Shown here piece by piece: positions 1 to 7,532 of a stretch of 32,208 bases of DNA. This DNA is from Oscillospiraceae bacterium. Lineage in GTDB: Bacteria > Bacillota_A > Clostridia > Oscillospirales > Ruminococcaceae. The stretch spans positions 1 to 32,208 of the forward strand of contig JAGAJA010000017.1 in NCBI GenBank assembly GCA_017829075.1. Reading direction: 5' to 3'. The notes under the pieces are model-generated. The model saw only the letters and a list, made by a program, of their open reading frames with translations. It searched no databases and was not told where the DNA came from. Position 1 is the first letter of the stretch. Each line of letters begins with the position of its first letter. The position numbers and the translations under genes were made by a program.

Positions 1-528
1 ACCGACACGGACACCGATACTGATACCGACACGGACACTGACACCGATACCGACACGGACACTGACACCGATACCGACACGGACACTGATACAGATACGG
101 ACACGGATACTGATACTGACACTGACACGGACACCGATACGGATACCGATACGGATACTGATACCGACACGGATACTGATACAGATACGGACACAGACAC
201 CGATACAGATACAGATACCGACACGGATACCGATACCGATACCGACACGGATACTGACACGGATACCGATACCGATACTGATACTGATACTGATACGGAT
301 ACGGATACAGACACGGATACTGACACGGATACTGATACAGATACGGATACAGACACGGATACCGATACTGATACGGATACGGATACAGACACGGATACCG
401 ATACCGACACGGACACGGATACTGATACTGATACCGACACCGATACGGATACTGATACCGACACCGACACGGACACTGATACAGATACGGATACAGACAC
501 CGACACGGATACAGATACGGACACTGAC
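1..528 (+). repeat. Perfect (ACN GAY)n hexamer tract encoding (Thr-Asp)88
   Basis: All 88 hexamers read ACN-GAY. All four Thr codons and both Asp codons are used in a mixed order, so the tract is uniform in protein but not in DNA. A 17-base block (ACTGATACAGATACGGA) recurs at 85-101, 175-191, 331-347 and 475-491. This suggests growth by duplication of longer blocks. The tract may extend upstream of the window. Confidence 0.97.
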
Positions 529-756
529 GAAGAACCCGAAGAGATCATTATTGAACCTGATGATGTTCCTCTCGGATTAATTCCCGATGATTTCAACCCT
601 GATAATCCCACAGATGATGATATCATTATAGGCGACGGTATTGTTCCGCTGGCTGAAAATCCGAACATGGGTGTTGAAGCTCCTCTCGGCGCAGGAATTG
701 CTGCTGCCGGAGCAGCAATTGCTCTTGGTCTGGCGGCTAAAAAGCGCAAAAAGTAA
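1..756 (+). CDS. Thr-Asp repeat surface protein, C-terminal part (5' end outside window)
   Basis: The reading frame is open from the first base and ends at TAA 754-756. The first 176 codons encode only alternating Thr and Asp. They are followed by an acidic stretch rich in Glu, Asp, Pro and Ile of about 45 residues, then NPNMG, a small hydrophobic Ala/Gly/Leu segment and the basic tail KKRKK. That order (motif, hydrophobic segment, positive tail) is the layout of a sortase cell-wall sorting signal. NPNMG resembles the NPxTG type with Met in place of Thr. I infer that the TD tract is a polyanionic stalk lifting an unseen N-terminal domain off the cell surface; the Thr residues could carry sugars. 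The functional domain lies upstream of the window, so the role is unknown. A hairpin terminator follows directly. Confidence 0.85.
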   Translation, partial: TDTDTDTDTDTDTDTDTDTDTDTDTDTDTDTDTDTDTDTDTDTDTDTDTDTDTDTDTDTDTDTDTDTDTDTDTDTDTDTDTDTDTDTDTDTDTDTDTDTDTDTDTDTDTDTDTDTDTDTDTDTDTDTDTDTDTDTDTDTDTDTDTDTDTDTDTDTDTDTDTDTDTDTDTDTDTDTDEEPEEIIIEPDDVPLGLIPDDFNPDNPTDDDIIIGDGIVPLAENPNMGVEAPLGAGIAAAGAAIALGLAAKKRKK

Positions 757-770
757 TTCCTAATAAAAAA

Positions 771-800
771 ATCCCTCTCTGAAACCAGAGAGGGATTTTT
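771..800. terminator. Bidirectional intrinsic terminator between the TD-repeat gene and trkH
   Basis: ATCCCTCTCT (771-780) pairs with AGAGAGGGAT (787-796) around a 6-base loop. A T run follows on the right and an A run precedes on the left, so it can work for both convergent genes. Confidence 0.9.
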
Positions 801-806
801 CTATGT

Positions 807-843
807 AACGACTGCTGGAAATCCGGCGGTCGTTTTATTTTTT
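807..843 (+). terminator. Second hairpin with T tract, abutting the trkH stop codon
   Basis: A 12-base-pair stem (807-818 with 823-834, three G-T pairs) has an AAAT loop and is followed by a long T-rich tract on the plus strand. It is a likely back-up terminator for the TD-repeat gene. It starts one base beyond the trkH stop codon on the other strand. Confidence 0.7.
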
Positions 844-2268
844 CCATGTAGCAGGAGTGAATAAAAGCAGCATCGGGAACAGCTCCAGCCTTCCTGCAAG
901 CATATCGAATATAAGAACGATCTTGGTAGGCGCGGAGAAAAAGCTGAAGTTTGCGGTAGGCCCGACAAGCTCTAGACCAGGCCCGATGTTGTTTATCGTT
1001 GCGGCGACAGCGGTGAAATTAGTTATTAAATCGTGATTGTCAAAAGAGATCATCACAAGAGAAACCGCAAAAATCATCAGATAGGCCACCATATAGACAT
1101 TGACTGAGCGTACAATTTCATGGTCAATAGTGTGGGAGTCCATCTTGATTTTCTTGACCTGCCGCGGGTGTACCATTGTCTGAAGTTCCTTTGCCATTCC
1201 CTTGAAAAGAATAATCAGACGTGACACCTTAATTCCTCCGCCGGTGCTTCCTGCGCAGGCGCCGATGAACATTATCAATACCAGCAGAGTCCGTGATAAC
1301 TCCGGCCAGAGGTTGAAATCTGTGGTGGAGAATCCGGTCGTTGAAATGAGTGAGGCTACGGTAAATGCTGAATGACGCAGCGCCTCTCCGACATTTTCAT
1401 AAAGATCCGCAATATTGATCGTGATAATAGTAATTGCAACGCCGACAATGATCAGAAATGTCCGAAGCTCTATATTAAAAGCTTCGCGCAGTTTCCCAGT
1501 AAGAAGCAAAAAATAGCAGTTGAAATTAATTGCAAACAGTATCATAAATACTGTTATTACGATCTGAATGTAGGGGGAAAAGCTTCCCATGCTTGAGTTG
1601 AAGAAGCCAAAGCCACCGGTTCCGGCAGTGGCAAACGAAGTATTCAGCGCCTGAAATACCGTCATTCCTCCGCATAGCAGCAGGATAAATTCTATCAGCG
1701 TAAGTACGAAATAAATGGAATACAGAAGCAGAGCGGTGGTTTTTACTCTCGGGACAAGCTTGCTGACAGAGGGACCGGGGCTTTCTGCTTTCATTATGTG
1801 CATATTCTGGGCACCAGACAGGGGAATAAACGCCATAATGAACACAAGTACGCCCATTCCGCCGACCCAGTGGGTGAAACTTCTCCACATAAGGGAGGCT
1901 CTTGACATTGCCTCAACATCGGATAGAATGCTTGCACCGGTGGTGGTAAATCCGGATACCGTTTCAAACAGCGCGTCGATATAATTGGGTATCTCCTCAG
2001 TCAGTACGAATGGAACTGCTCCGAATGCACTTAATATGATCCAGCTCAGCGCCACGATAACGCTTCCCTCGCGGGCGTAAAGCTGACGGTTTTTCGGCTT
2101 TTTCAGAACCAGCAGGCTTCCGATTAAAAGACAGCCGCTGAGCGAGAGCAGATAGCTCCACAGGGCGGATTCCCCGAAAACCAGTGCCGTAACAGTCGGC
2201 ACAGCTAGGAACAAGCCCTCAAAAATCAATATCCAGCCGAGGATATAGGTTATCATTCTGTAATTCAT
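835..2268 (-). CDS. trkH: Trk potassium uptake channel subunit TrkH
   Basis: This is a 477-residue multi-pass membrane protein of the TrkH/KtrB family, which passes K+ through four pore loops around one pore. All four filter-like segments are visible in order: TTTGAS near residue 108, TAGTGGFG near 217, STTGFST near 318 and NNIGPG near 435. The GTGGFG and TTGAS glycines that line the K+ filter are kept. Length fits the family. The ATG start has a GGAG site about 9 bases upstream, 13 bases after the trkA stop, so the two are one operon (trkA first) driven by the promoter at 3719-3747. It should form the membrane part of a complex gated by TrkA. Confidence 0.95.
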   Translation of the reverse strand: MNYRMITYILGWILIFEGLFLAVPTVTALVFGESALWSYLLSLSGCLLIGSLLVLKKPKNRQLYAREGSVIVALSWIILSAFGAVPFVLTEEIPNYIDALFETVSGFTTTGASILSDVEAMSRASLMWRSFTHWVGGMGVLVFIMAFIPLSGAQNMHIMKAESPGPSVSKLVPRVKTTALLLYSIYFVLTLIEFILLLCGGMTVFQALNTSFATAGTGGFGFFNSSMGSFSPYIQIVITVFMILFAINFNCYFLLLTGKLREAFNIELRTFLIIVGVAITIITINIADLYENVGEALRHSAFTVASLISTTGFSTTDFNLWPELSRTLLVLIMFIGACAGSTGGGIKVSRLIILFKGMAKELQTMVHPRQVKKIKMDSHTIDHEIVRSVNVYMVAYLMIFAVSLVMISFDNHDLITNFTAVAATINNIGPGLELVGPTANFSFFSAPTKIVLIFDMLAGRLELFPMLLLFTPATWKK

Positions 2269-2281
2269 TTCTATGCTCCGG

Positions 2282-3637
2282 TTATTTCAGTATGTCGGTT
2301 ATGTCATGAAGCGCAAGCTGGCTTGATACGATTATGACCGCGTCGCCTATCTGTAAGCTGTCGTGACCTCGCGGAATAATTACCTTTTTGTCCCTGAGTA
2401 TCGCGGCAACAAGCACGTCCGGCTTCAGGCTCATTTCCATGAGAGGAACATCGACCACCGGGGACGCTTCCTTTATTACAAATTCAGCGGCTTCAACTTT
2501 GCCCTTGATGATATTGTAAAGGGATTCCATGTTGCTGCCTATGGTGTTTTTCATGGCGCGGACATAACGAACGATATAATCGGAGGTTATATTTTTCGGA
2601 TAGATTATCGTATCCAGATCAAGATGATTTATTACGTTCCCGAAGTCGATACGATTGATCTTTGTTACAAGCTTGCAGTTGCAGGCGCTTTTGGCATAGA
2701 GCGAAAGAAGAATGTTCTCCTCGTCAAGGTTTGTCAGGGCAACGAAGGCTCCGGTGTTTTCCAGACCGGATTCCATGAGAATATTCTTGTCGCTGGCGTC
2801 GCCGTTGATTATTGTAACATCATCAAGGGTCGAGCAAAGCTCTTCGCAGCGCTTCGGGTCTTTTTCTATCAGCTTTACCGACATTCCTGAGCGCAGGAGC
2901 TGTTCACAGAGGTAGTGACCTATCTCGCCGCCGCCTACTATCATTACGTCCTTGACGGAGTTGGTTTTGTACTTTATTTTCCGGAAGAATTCTGCCGCTT
3001 TTCTGGGGGCGGCGACTATGGAGATAACGTCTTTTTCCTCAAACACCAGATCGCCGTTTGCAATATGTACATCATCGCCGCGTTCAACGGTGCAAACAAG
3101 CACATCGCAGTGCAGCTTTGCCACGATCTCTTTTACAGAGCAGCCGGCAAGGGGGCTGTTTTCCGGAAGGCGGAATTTCAGAAGTTCCACCCTGCCTCTG
3201 CCGAAGGTGTCAATTTTTATTGCGGAGGGGAAGCGCAGTACTCTTGCGATCTCGCTTGCGGCTGCCTGTTCGGGGTTAATTACCATTGCAAGACCCAGCT
3301 CGTCCTTTAAGAACGGAGTTTCTGTGTAATACTGCGGGCTTCTTACTCTTGCGATAGTGTGGCAGTTTCCGGCTTTTTTCGCAATTAGGCAGCAGAGAAG
3401 ATTAAGCTCATCGGAGCCTGTCACGGCTATGAGCAGATCGGCGCGGCTTATTCCGGCTTCCTGCTGGACAAGGTGGGTCGCTCCGTTTCCTACTACTCCC
3501 ATTACATCATAATGGACTGTTGCATAATTCACTTTTTCGGGAACTATGTCTATTACAGTGATATCGTTTCCTTCTTCATTAAGCTGCTCGGCGAGCGCCT
3601 GACCTACCTTGCCGCAGCCTACGATAATTATGTTCAC
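2282..3637 (-). CDS. trkA: Trk potassium uptake regulator TrkA (two RCK domains)
   Basis: This is the cytoplasmic nucleotide-binding ring subunit that gates TrkH. It has two RCK (TrkA-N plus TrkA-C) units: the first Rossmann motif VGCGKVG is at the N-terminus and the second, VGGGEIG, is in the middle of the protein. I place the start at GTG 3637-3635, which opens directly on the Rossmann strand and has GGAG at a good distance upstream. An ATG 33 bases further upstream (3670) is in frame but would add an unrelated 11-residue leader before the conserved start. From the GTG the protein has 451 residues, normal for two-RCK TrkA. It is followed by trkH after 13 bases. Confidence 0.95.
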   Translation of the reverse strand: MNIIIVGCGKVGQALAEQLNEEGNDITVIDIVPEKVNYATVHYDVMGVVGNGATHLVQQEAGISRADLLIAVTGSDELNLLCCLIAKKAGNCHTIARVRSPQYYTETPFLKDELGLAMVINPEQAAASEIARVLRFPSAIKIDTFGRGRVELLKFRLPENSPLAGCSVKEIVAKLHCDVLVCTVERGDDVHIANGDLVFEEKDVISIVAAPRKAAEFFRKIKYKTNSVKDVMIVGGGEIGHYLCEQLLRSGMSVKLIEKDPKRCEELCSTLDDVTIINGDASDKNILMESGLENTGAFVALTNLDEENILLSLYAKSACNCKLVTKINRIDFGNVINHLDLDTIIYPKNITSDYIVRYVRAMKNTIGSNMESLYNIIKGKVEAAEFVIKEASPVVDVPLMEMSLKPDVLVAAILRDKKVIIPRGHDSLQIGDAVIIVSSQLALHDITDILK

Positions 3638-3718
3638 TATATGCTCCTTTTTTCCTGTTGCGGAAATCACATTGCTTCCCGCAGGTGAATTTCTTTATAT
3701 AAACTTTATACCAATATT

Positions 3719-3747
3719 AATATACACCATTTTGACAGAAATGTCAA
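3719..3747 (-). promoter_or_regulatory. Promoter of trkA-trkH with an inverted repeat over the -35 box
   Basis: On the minus strand TTGACA (3747-3742) and TATATT (3724-3719) are separated by 17 bases. The -35 box is half of an inverted repeat, TTGACA-GAAA-TGTCAA (3732-3747), which could be a binding site for a regulator. Confidence 0.8.
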
Positions 3748-3776
3748 TGCACATGATTTTTCTTATGTATTTTTCT

Positions 3777-3803
3777 AAACCGGGAAGTTTTTCTTTCCGG
3801 TTT
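3777..3803 (+). repeat. Left hairpin flank of modular repeat copy A
   Basis: A 27-base hairpin with AAACCGG/CCGGTTT ends. An identical 27-base copy in the same orientation lies at 3994-4020. The modular repeat fills the space between them exactly. Confidence 0.9.
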
Positions 3804-3993
3804 CAGACCGTCGAAAAAGTCCCTAAAGGGACTTTCTCGCCGAGCATCCGCACTGCCCGCACTCACTGACAGCAAAGCTGTCAGTTCGCACAGTTGTGCG
3901 GATAGAAGTGTTTTTTTGCCCCGGCAGAGCTGGGGCAAAAAACGGATTTTAAAAGCCCGCTTCGCGGGCAAAACTGAGTTTTTCAACAAGCAA
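3804..3993 (+). repeat. Modular hairpin repeat, copy A
   Basis: A 190-base element between two identical hairpins. Its ends carry GTCGAAAAA (3810-3818) and TTTTTCAAC (3979-3987), an inverted repeat with one mismatch. Inside are palindromes in series: AAAGTCCCT/AGGGACTTT (3816-3835), ACTGACAGC/GCTGTCAGT (3865-3885), CGCAC/GTGCG, a TGCCCC/GGGGCA stem and GCCCGC/GCGGGC. Copy C (22966-23155, inverted) differs at about six positions and copy B (20285-20472) is more divergent. It encodes no plausible protein. It resembles a miniature inverted-repeat element, but no partner transposase is in the window. Confidence 0.92.
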
Positions 3994-4027
3994 AAACCGG
4001 GAAGTTTTTCTTTCCGGTTTATTTGTT
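3994..4027 (+). terminator. Right hairpin flank of copy A with T-rich tail
   Basis: A second copy of the 27-base hairpin (3994-4020), followed by a T-rich stretch as in an intrinsic terminator. It stands between the divergent trkA and portal genes, so the gene it once ended is not obvious. Confidence 0.6.
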
Positions 4028-4135
4028 TTGCAGTTTTTTGCAGTATTCATGGGGGTATTATCTAATCAGCGGGAAGGAAGTCAAGAAAAGACAGAATTCC
4101 GGCAAATAACCGGGATATTCCCGGAGATAGGAGGA

Positions 4136-5527
4136 ATGGAATTGGGCTTAAAGGACTGGCTGCTCAGGAAATCGGTATCCGGCGGCTCTTCGTCAGGGCT
4201 TACCGCAGGCTACTCCGACATTCAGCGTTGGGAGGATATCTACAACGGCGGCGGCGACTGGCGATATACCCGAAAGGGCGGTATTCAGGGCGGCACAAGG
4301 CGGCTCGCTTCGCTGGGAGCGGCAAAGGCGCTGTGCGGAGAGCTTGCAAGGCTGTGCTTCACTGAAGGAACGGCGATGTGCTATTCTGACGGTGATACCG
4401 AAAAGCTGGTGAAGCGTGTGCTCAAGGATAGCCGGTTTGCAGAGCGGTTTCCGGAGTTTCTGGAAAAGGTATTCGCGCTGGGCGGCGGTGTGATCAAGGT
4501 TTATCTTGGCGGAAGTCAGACGGGTGCGTCTGAGATCCGGGTGGACTTTGTTACCGCGGACTGCTTCCTTCCCACCGGGTGGAATTCAAGAGAGATCACC
4601 GGCGGCGCGTTCGCGTCCCGGATCATGTCCGGCGGCAAGAGCTACATTCTGGCGGAAACTCAGGAAATGGACGGAGGAGCGCTCGTGATACGCAACAAGC
4701 TGTTCCGTGAGAACGGCGCGGAAGCGGATATCGGAGCGGCGCTGCCGGGGCTGCGTCAGCAGAGCAGGATAGAGGGGATAGGTTCGCCGTTGTTTGTGTA
4801 TCTGAGCGCGGGAGCGCCCCGCAGGAGCATTCTCCCCGGCGAGTGTCCGCTTATCGGAAGCTCTGTATTTGCGGGCGCAGAGGATACTCTGAGAAGTATC
4901 GACACGGTATTCGACAGTCTGGGGAGAGAATTTATTCTCGGAAAGAAGCGGATAATCGTTCCTGCATACGCAGTACGCGGTGAATGGGACAGCGACGGCA
5001 ACAAGCGGCAGTACTTCGACGTGAATGACGAGGTATTTCAGGCGATGTCCACCTCGGACGCAGAGGAACTGAAGATCACCGACAACACCGCAGAGCTTCG
5101 TGTGGAGGAGCATATTCAGGCGCTGGGAGAGCTGCTGGATCTGCTGTGTATGCAGGCGGGGCTGTCCGAGGGCGCGCTGTCCTTCAAGGACGGAACGATA
5201 CGAACTGCGGCGGAGGTAGTCAGCAGAAACAGCCGCACCTACCGCACTCAGGCGTTTTACCGCCGCATGATCTCGGAAGCGTTCAGCCGCATGGTGCAGA
5301 ATATCTGCATTCTTGGAAAGATGACTGGGGAGCTTCCGGACGGGGCAAACGACAGCGCTTCCGCGGTGTTTGCGGACGGAGCGGCGGAGGACGACGGGAC
5401 AAGAACCGACAGAGCGGTGAAGCTTTACAGCGCCGGAGTAATTTCAAGGGCAAGGGCATTGTCCCAGATTTACGGAATATCGCTTGAGGAGGCTCAGGCG
5501 ATGGAAAGGATCGATTTCAATGGATAA
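4136..5527 (+). CDS. Phage portal protein (SPP1/A118 type)
   Basis: Portal proteins form the dodecameric ring at one capsid vertex through which DNA passes and on which the head assembles. This one is 463 residues. The N-terminal half has the pattern of Ala/Leu helices before LARLCFTEG, seen in A118/SPP1-like portals. The C-terminal half has GTIRTAAEVVS followed by NSRTYRT, close to the family's TATEVVSENS-TY signature. I chose ATG 4136, with GGAG 9 bases upstream. TTG 4142, which has AGGAGG 7 bases upstream, is an equal rival. The frame stays open upstream to 4028 without a better start. It is the first gene of the cassette, and no terminase gene precedes it, which is odd for a phage head operon. 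Confidence 0.85.
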   Translation: MELGLKDWLLRKSVSGGSSSGLTAGYSDIQRWEDIYNGGGDWRYTRKGGIQGGTRRLASLGAAKALCGELARLCFTEGTAMCYSDGDTEKLVKRVLKDSRFAERFPEFLEKVFALGGGVIKVYLGGSQTGASEIRVDFVTADCFLPTGWNSREITGGAFASRIMSGGKSYILAETQEMDGGALVIRNKLFRENGAEADIGAALPGLRQQSRIEGIGSPLFVYLSAGAPRRSILPGECPLIGSSVFAGAEDTLRSIDTVFDSLGREFILGKKRIIVPAYAVRGEWDSDGNKRQYFDVNDEVFQAMSTSDAEELKITDNTAELRVEEHIQALGELLDLLCMQAGLSEGALSFKDGTIRTAAEVVSRNSRTYRTQAFYRRMISEAFSRMVQNICILGKMTGELPDGANDSASAVFADGAAEDDGTRTDRAVKLYSAGVISRARALSQIYGISLEEAQAMERIDFNG

Positions 5528-5885
5528 CGAAAATATCGAACAGATTACCGAAACGGCAGAGCCTGAAATTCAGCAGGTGGAGCAGCCCGAAGCGCCTGAT
5601 CAGAATGATGAGATCACCGCGCTGCGCGGGGAGCTTGTGGAGCTCAAGCTGCGACTGGCGCTGCTTGCCGCAGGAGCTGTTCCGGAAAAGCTGGACGAGG
5701 GCGTAAGGCTTGCTAAGGGACTAATGGCGGCGGACGGCGGAGAGCCGGAAAATGCCGCTGAGGAGGTGCTGAGGGAATATCCTCACATCAAGCTGGCAAA
5801 GCGTGTTATTCCTCAGCTTTCGGCGGAGTCAGCCGGTTGCGGGGACGGATTTGCGGCGATAAGGAACATCTTCGCAAAGAGATAA
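5520..5885 (+). CDS. Small acidic scaffold-like protein
   Basis: This 121-residue protein sits between portal and major capsid genes, where phages of this type encode the scaffold that shapes the procapsid. The N-terminal 30 residues are rich in Glu, Gln and Pro. A predicted coiled-coil helix (ITALRGELVELKLRLALLA) follows, then a mixed C-terminal part ending in basic residues (FAKR). That layout fits a scaffold, which usually binds coat protein with a basic C-terminal helix. Start ATG 5520 overlaps the portal stop by 8 bases and has GGAAAGGA 9 bases upstream. At 121 residues it is short for this role, so the call rests mainly on position and composition. Confidence 0.6.
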   Translation: MDNENIEQITETAEPEIQQVEQPEAPDQNDEITALRGELVELKLRLALLAAGAVPEKLDEGVRLAKGLMAADGGEPENAAEEVLREYPHIKLAKRVIPQLSAESAGCGDGFAAIRNIFAKR

Positions 5886-6181
5886 CGCATTGATCTATCA
5901 GCGCGCCGGACGGAAGGCATCGGGCTTACCGCAGGAAACAGCCGTGCAGGGCGCTGTAAATCATGAGTAATATCAACTTCGCTTTTCCGCTGAGCGGGGT
6001 GAAGTTAAAACAAGGCGGCATAAAGCCGAGGGTGGGACGGAGGGTTTACATATATATTCTCAATCGGCATAAGCGGCAGGGCGGCACAAGCAGAGGTTGT
6101 TCACCGGAAAATCAGGTGCGGCAGCGGGCTTGCTTCATGCGGATAATTCTACAACAACTTTTTACAGGAGGTTTTTTTAAC
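5886..6181 (+). other. Non-coding structured stretch before the capsid gene
   Basis: These 296 bases contain no convincing gene. An open frame from 5963 runs into the capsid gene but has an unnatural composition and no ribosome site. Several potential stems follow each other: CAGCGC 5899-5904 with GCGCTG 5951-5956; AACTTC 5975-5980 with GAAGTT 6001-6006, enclosing CCGC/GCGG; CGGC-ATAAA-GCCG 6016-6028; and a CACC/GGTG stem further on. The segment ends in a strong AGGAGG at 6166-6171. It may be a structured leader or a stable RNA in the late transcript. Confidence 0.45.
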
Positions 6182-7072
6182 ATGGCAAATACAATTGAAT
6201 ATGCAAAGGTATTTCAGAAGGAGCTTGACAAGCAGGTGATCGAGGGTTCTACCTCCGGCTGGATGGAGGAGAATGCTTCTCAGGTAATTTACAACGGCGG
6301 CAGTGAGATCAAGCTGCCCAAGATGTCGCTTCAGGGTCTGGGAAGTTACAGCAGAGGCGATGGTTATGTGAGCGGAGCAGTTACCTACGCTTATGAAACC
6401 TTTTCGCTGACCCAGGACAGAGGCAGACGTTTCCGCATTGACGCTATCGACGTGGACGAGAGCGGTTTCGGACTGGCGGCGGCGAATGTTGCGGCTGAGT
6501 TCCAGCGCACACAGGTGATTCCGGAGATCGACGCTTACCGCTATTCTAAGCTGGCGGCTGCGGCAGGTATCCGCGAGACCTATACTCCGGACAAGTCCAC
6601 AGTGATGTCCTCTCTGCTGGCGCAGCTCGGAGAAGTCCGTGACATTACCGGCGACGAGGGAGATGTGGTGATCGTCATGAGCCGTCCGGTTTACGACAAG
6701 CTCATGCTTTCCGGCGAGATCTCCTATGCGGTGGAAACATCTCAGTTCAAGCAGGGTGATCTTGAATTCAGCGTAAAGACGATCAACGGCGTTCCGGTAA
6801 TTCCTGTTCCCTCTGCGAGAATGAAGACCGCGTACACCTTCAAGGCAGACGGCGACGGAGGTTTTGAGGCGGCTTCTGATGCGAAGGATATTAACTGGCT
6901 TATCTGCCCCAAGTCTGCTCCTATCGCGGTTTCCAAGACCGACAATGTGAAGATCATCACACCGGAGGCAAACCAGTTTGCGGACGCGTGGGACATTGAC
7001 TACCGCAAGTACCACGATCTGTTCATTCCCGACAACAAGAAGTCTGTTATCGCAGTTTCTGTCGGAGCATAA
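6182..7072 (+). CDS. Phage major capsid protein
   Basis: This 296-residue protein is the likely coat subunit of the head. It starts MANTIEYAKVFQKELDKQ, the usual opening of A118-like coat proteins. It contains the family's middle block: YSRGDGYVSG, then YETFSLTQDRGR, then FQRTQVIPEIDAYRYSKLA. The start is ATG 6182, with AGGAGG 10 bases upstream; an in-frame extension back to 5963 has no ribosome site and is rejected. No capsid protease gene is present, consistent with a scaffold-type head. A hairpin downstream (7092-7115) could trim or protect the capsid message. Confidence 0.88.
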   Translation: MANTIEYAKVFQKELDKQVIEGSTSGWMEENASQVIYNGGSEIKLPKMSLQGLGSYSRGDGYVSGAVTYAYETFSLTQDRGRRFRIDAIDVDESGFGLAAANVAAEFQRTQVIPEIDAYRYSKLAAAAGIRETYTPDKSTVMSSLLAQLGEVRDITGDEGDVVIVMSRPVYDKLMLSGEISYAVETSQFKQGDLEFSVKTINGVPVIPVPSARMKTAYTFKADGDGGFEAASDAKDINWLICPKSAPIAVSKTDNVKIITPEANQFADAWDIDYRKYHDLFIPDNKKSVIAVSVGA

Positions 7073-7091
7073 AACCGTGTAAACAACAAAT

Positions 7092-7115
7092 GGGCGCAGT
7101 TTAAATGCTGCGCCC
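7092..7115 (+). other. Hairpin between capsid and connector genes
   Basis: GGGCGCAG (7092-7099) pairs perfectly with CTGCGCCC (7108-7115) around an 8-base loop. No T run follows, so it is more likely an RNA-stability or partial-attenuation hairpin than a full terminator. Confidence 0.6.
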
Positions 7116-7136
7116 TGATTTGAAAGGAGAATGAAA

Positions 7137-7532
7137 ATGCTGATAACAGCAGCGGAATACAGCAGCATGGGGTTTCCGGCGGTGAGCGGCGGTGATATCC
7201 AGAGCTGCATTATGAGAAGCGATTACATCATCGGCGCCCTGACCGAGGGGAGAGCGGAAAAAGCTGTCGAAGCCGGTGGAAAAGCAGCGCAGCTTGTGAA
7301 GCAGGCTGCGGGATTTCAGACCTATATGCTGTTGAAAGAGGCTGAGAGGATCGGAAAGAGTGAAAAATCCGGCACAGCGGAAAAGGTCGCGATCGGCGAT
7401 TTTTCGTACAGCACCCAGACCAGCGAAAGCAGCGAGGTACAGACCTCCGACTGCGATGATACCGGAGTAAATGTCATACGCCTGCTGAGAGCGGCGGGCT
7501 GTATGTACGCCGGAGTGGAGGTGCTGGAATGA
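7137..7532 (+). CDS. Putative head-tail connector (adaptor) protein
   Basis: This 131-residue protein follows the capsid gene where head-completion adaptors are normally encoded. The first half is helical, with SDYIIGALTEGR and VKQAAGFQTYMLL, resembling gp6/gp15-type connector helices. The second half is polar, with a Ser/Thr/Asp-rich loop (TQTSESSEVQTSDCDD), then VIRLLRAAGCMYAG. AAAGGAG lies 1 base before ATG 7131 but 7 bases before ATG 7137, so the latter is chosen. Its end overlaps the next gene by 4 bases (ATGA), implying coupled translation. The connector role is inferred from position and fold type, not a diagnostic motif. Confidence 0.55.
   Translation: MLITAAEYSSMGFPAVSGGDIQSCIMRSDYIIGALTEGRAEKAVEAGGKAAQLVKQAAGFQTYMLLKEAERIGKSEKSGTAEKVAIGDFSYSTQTSESSEVQTSDCDDTGVNVIRLLRAAGCMYAGVEVLE

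Noticed and set aside
1..528. CRISPR array or satellite DNA
   Set aside because: There are no spacers. The six-base period is in frame with an open gene and keeps the protein sequence, so it is a coding repeat.
3744..3989. Minus-strand open frame across repeat copy A, with a relative across copy B (20126-20449)
   Set aside because: The similarity between the two frames comes from the DNA repeat. The hairpins force Lys/Arg/Cys-rich nonsense and there is no ribosome site.
5963..6181. N-terminal extension of the capsid protein from an upstream ATG
   Set aside because: The conserved coat protein begins at 6182 with a strong ribosome site. The extension is Arg/Gly-rich nonsense over a structured stretch.
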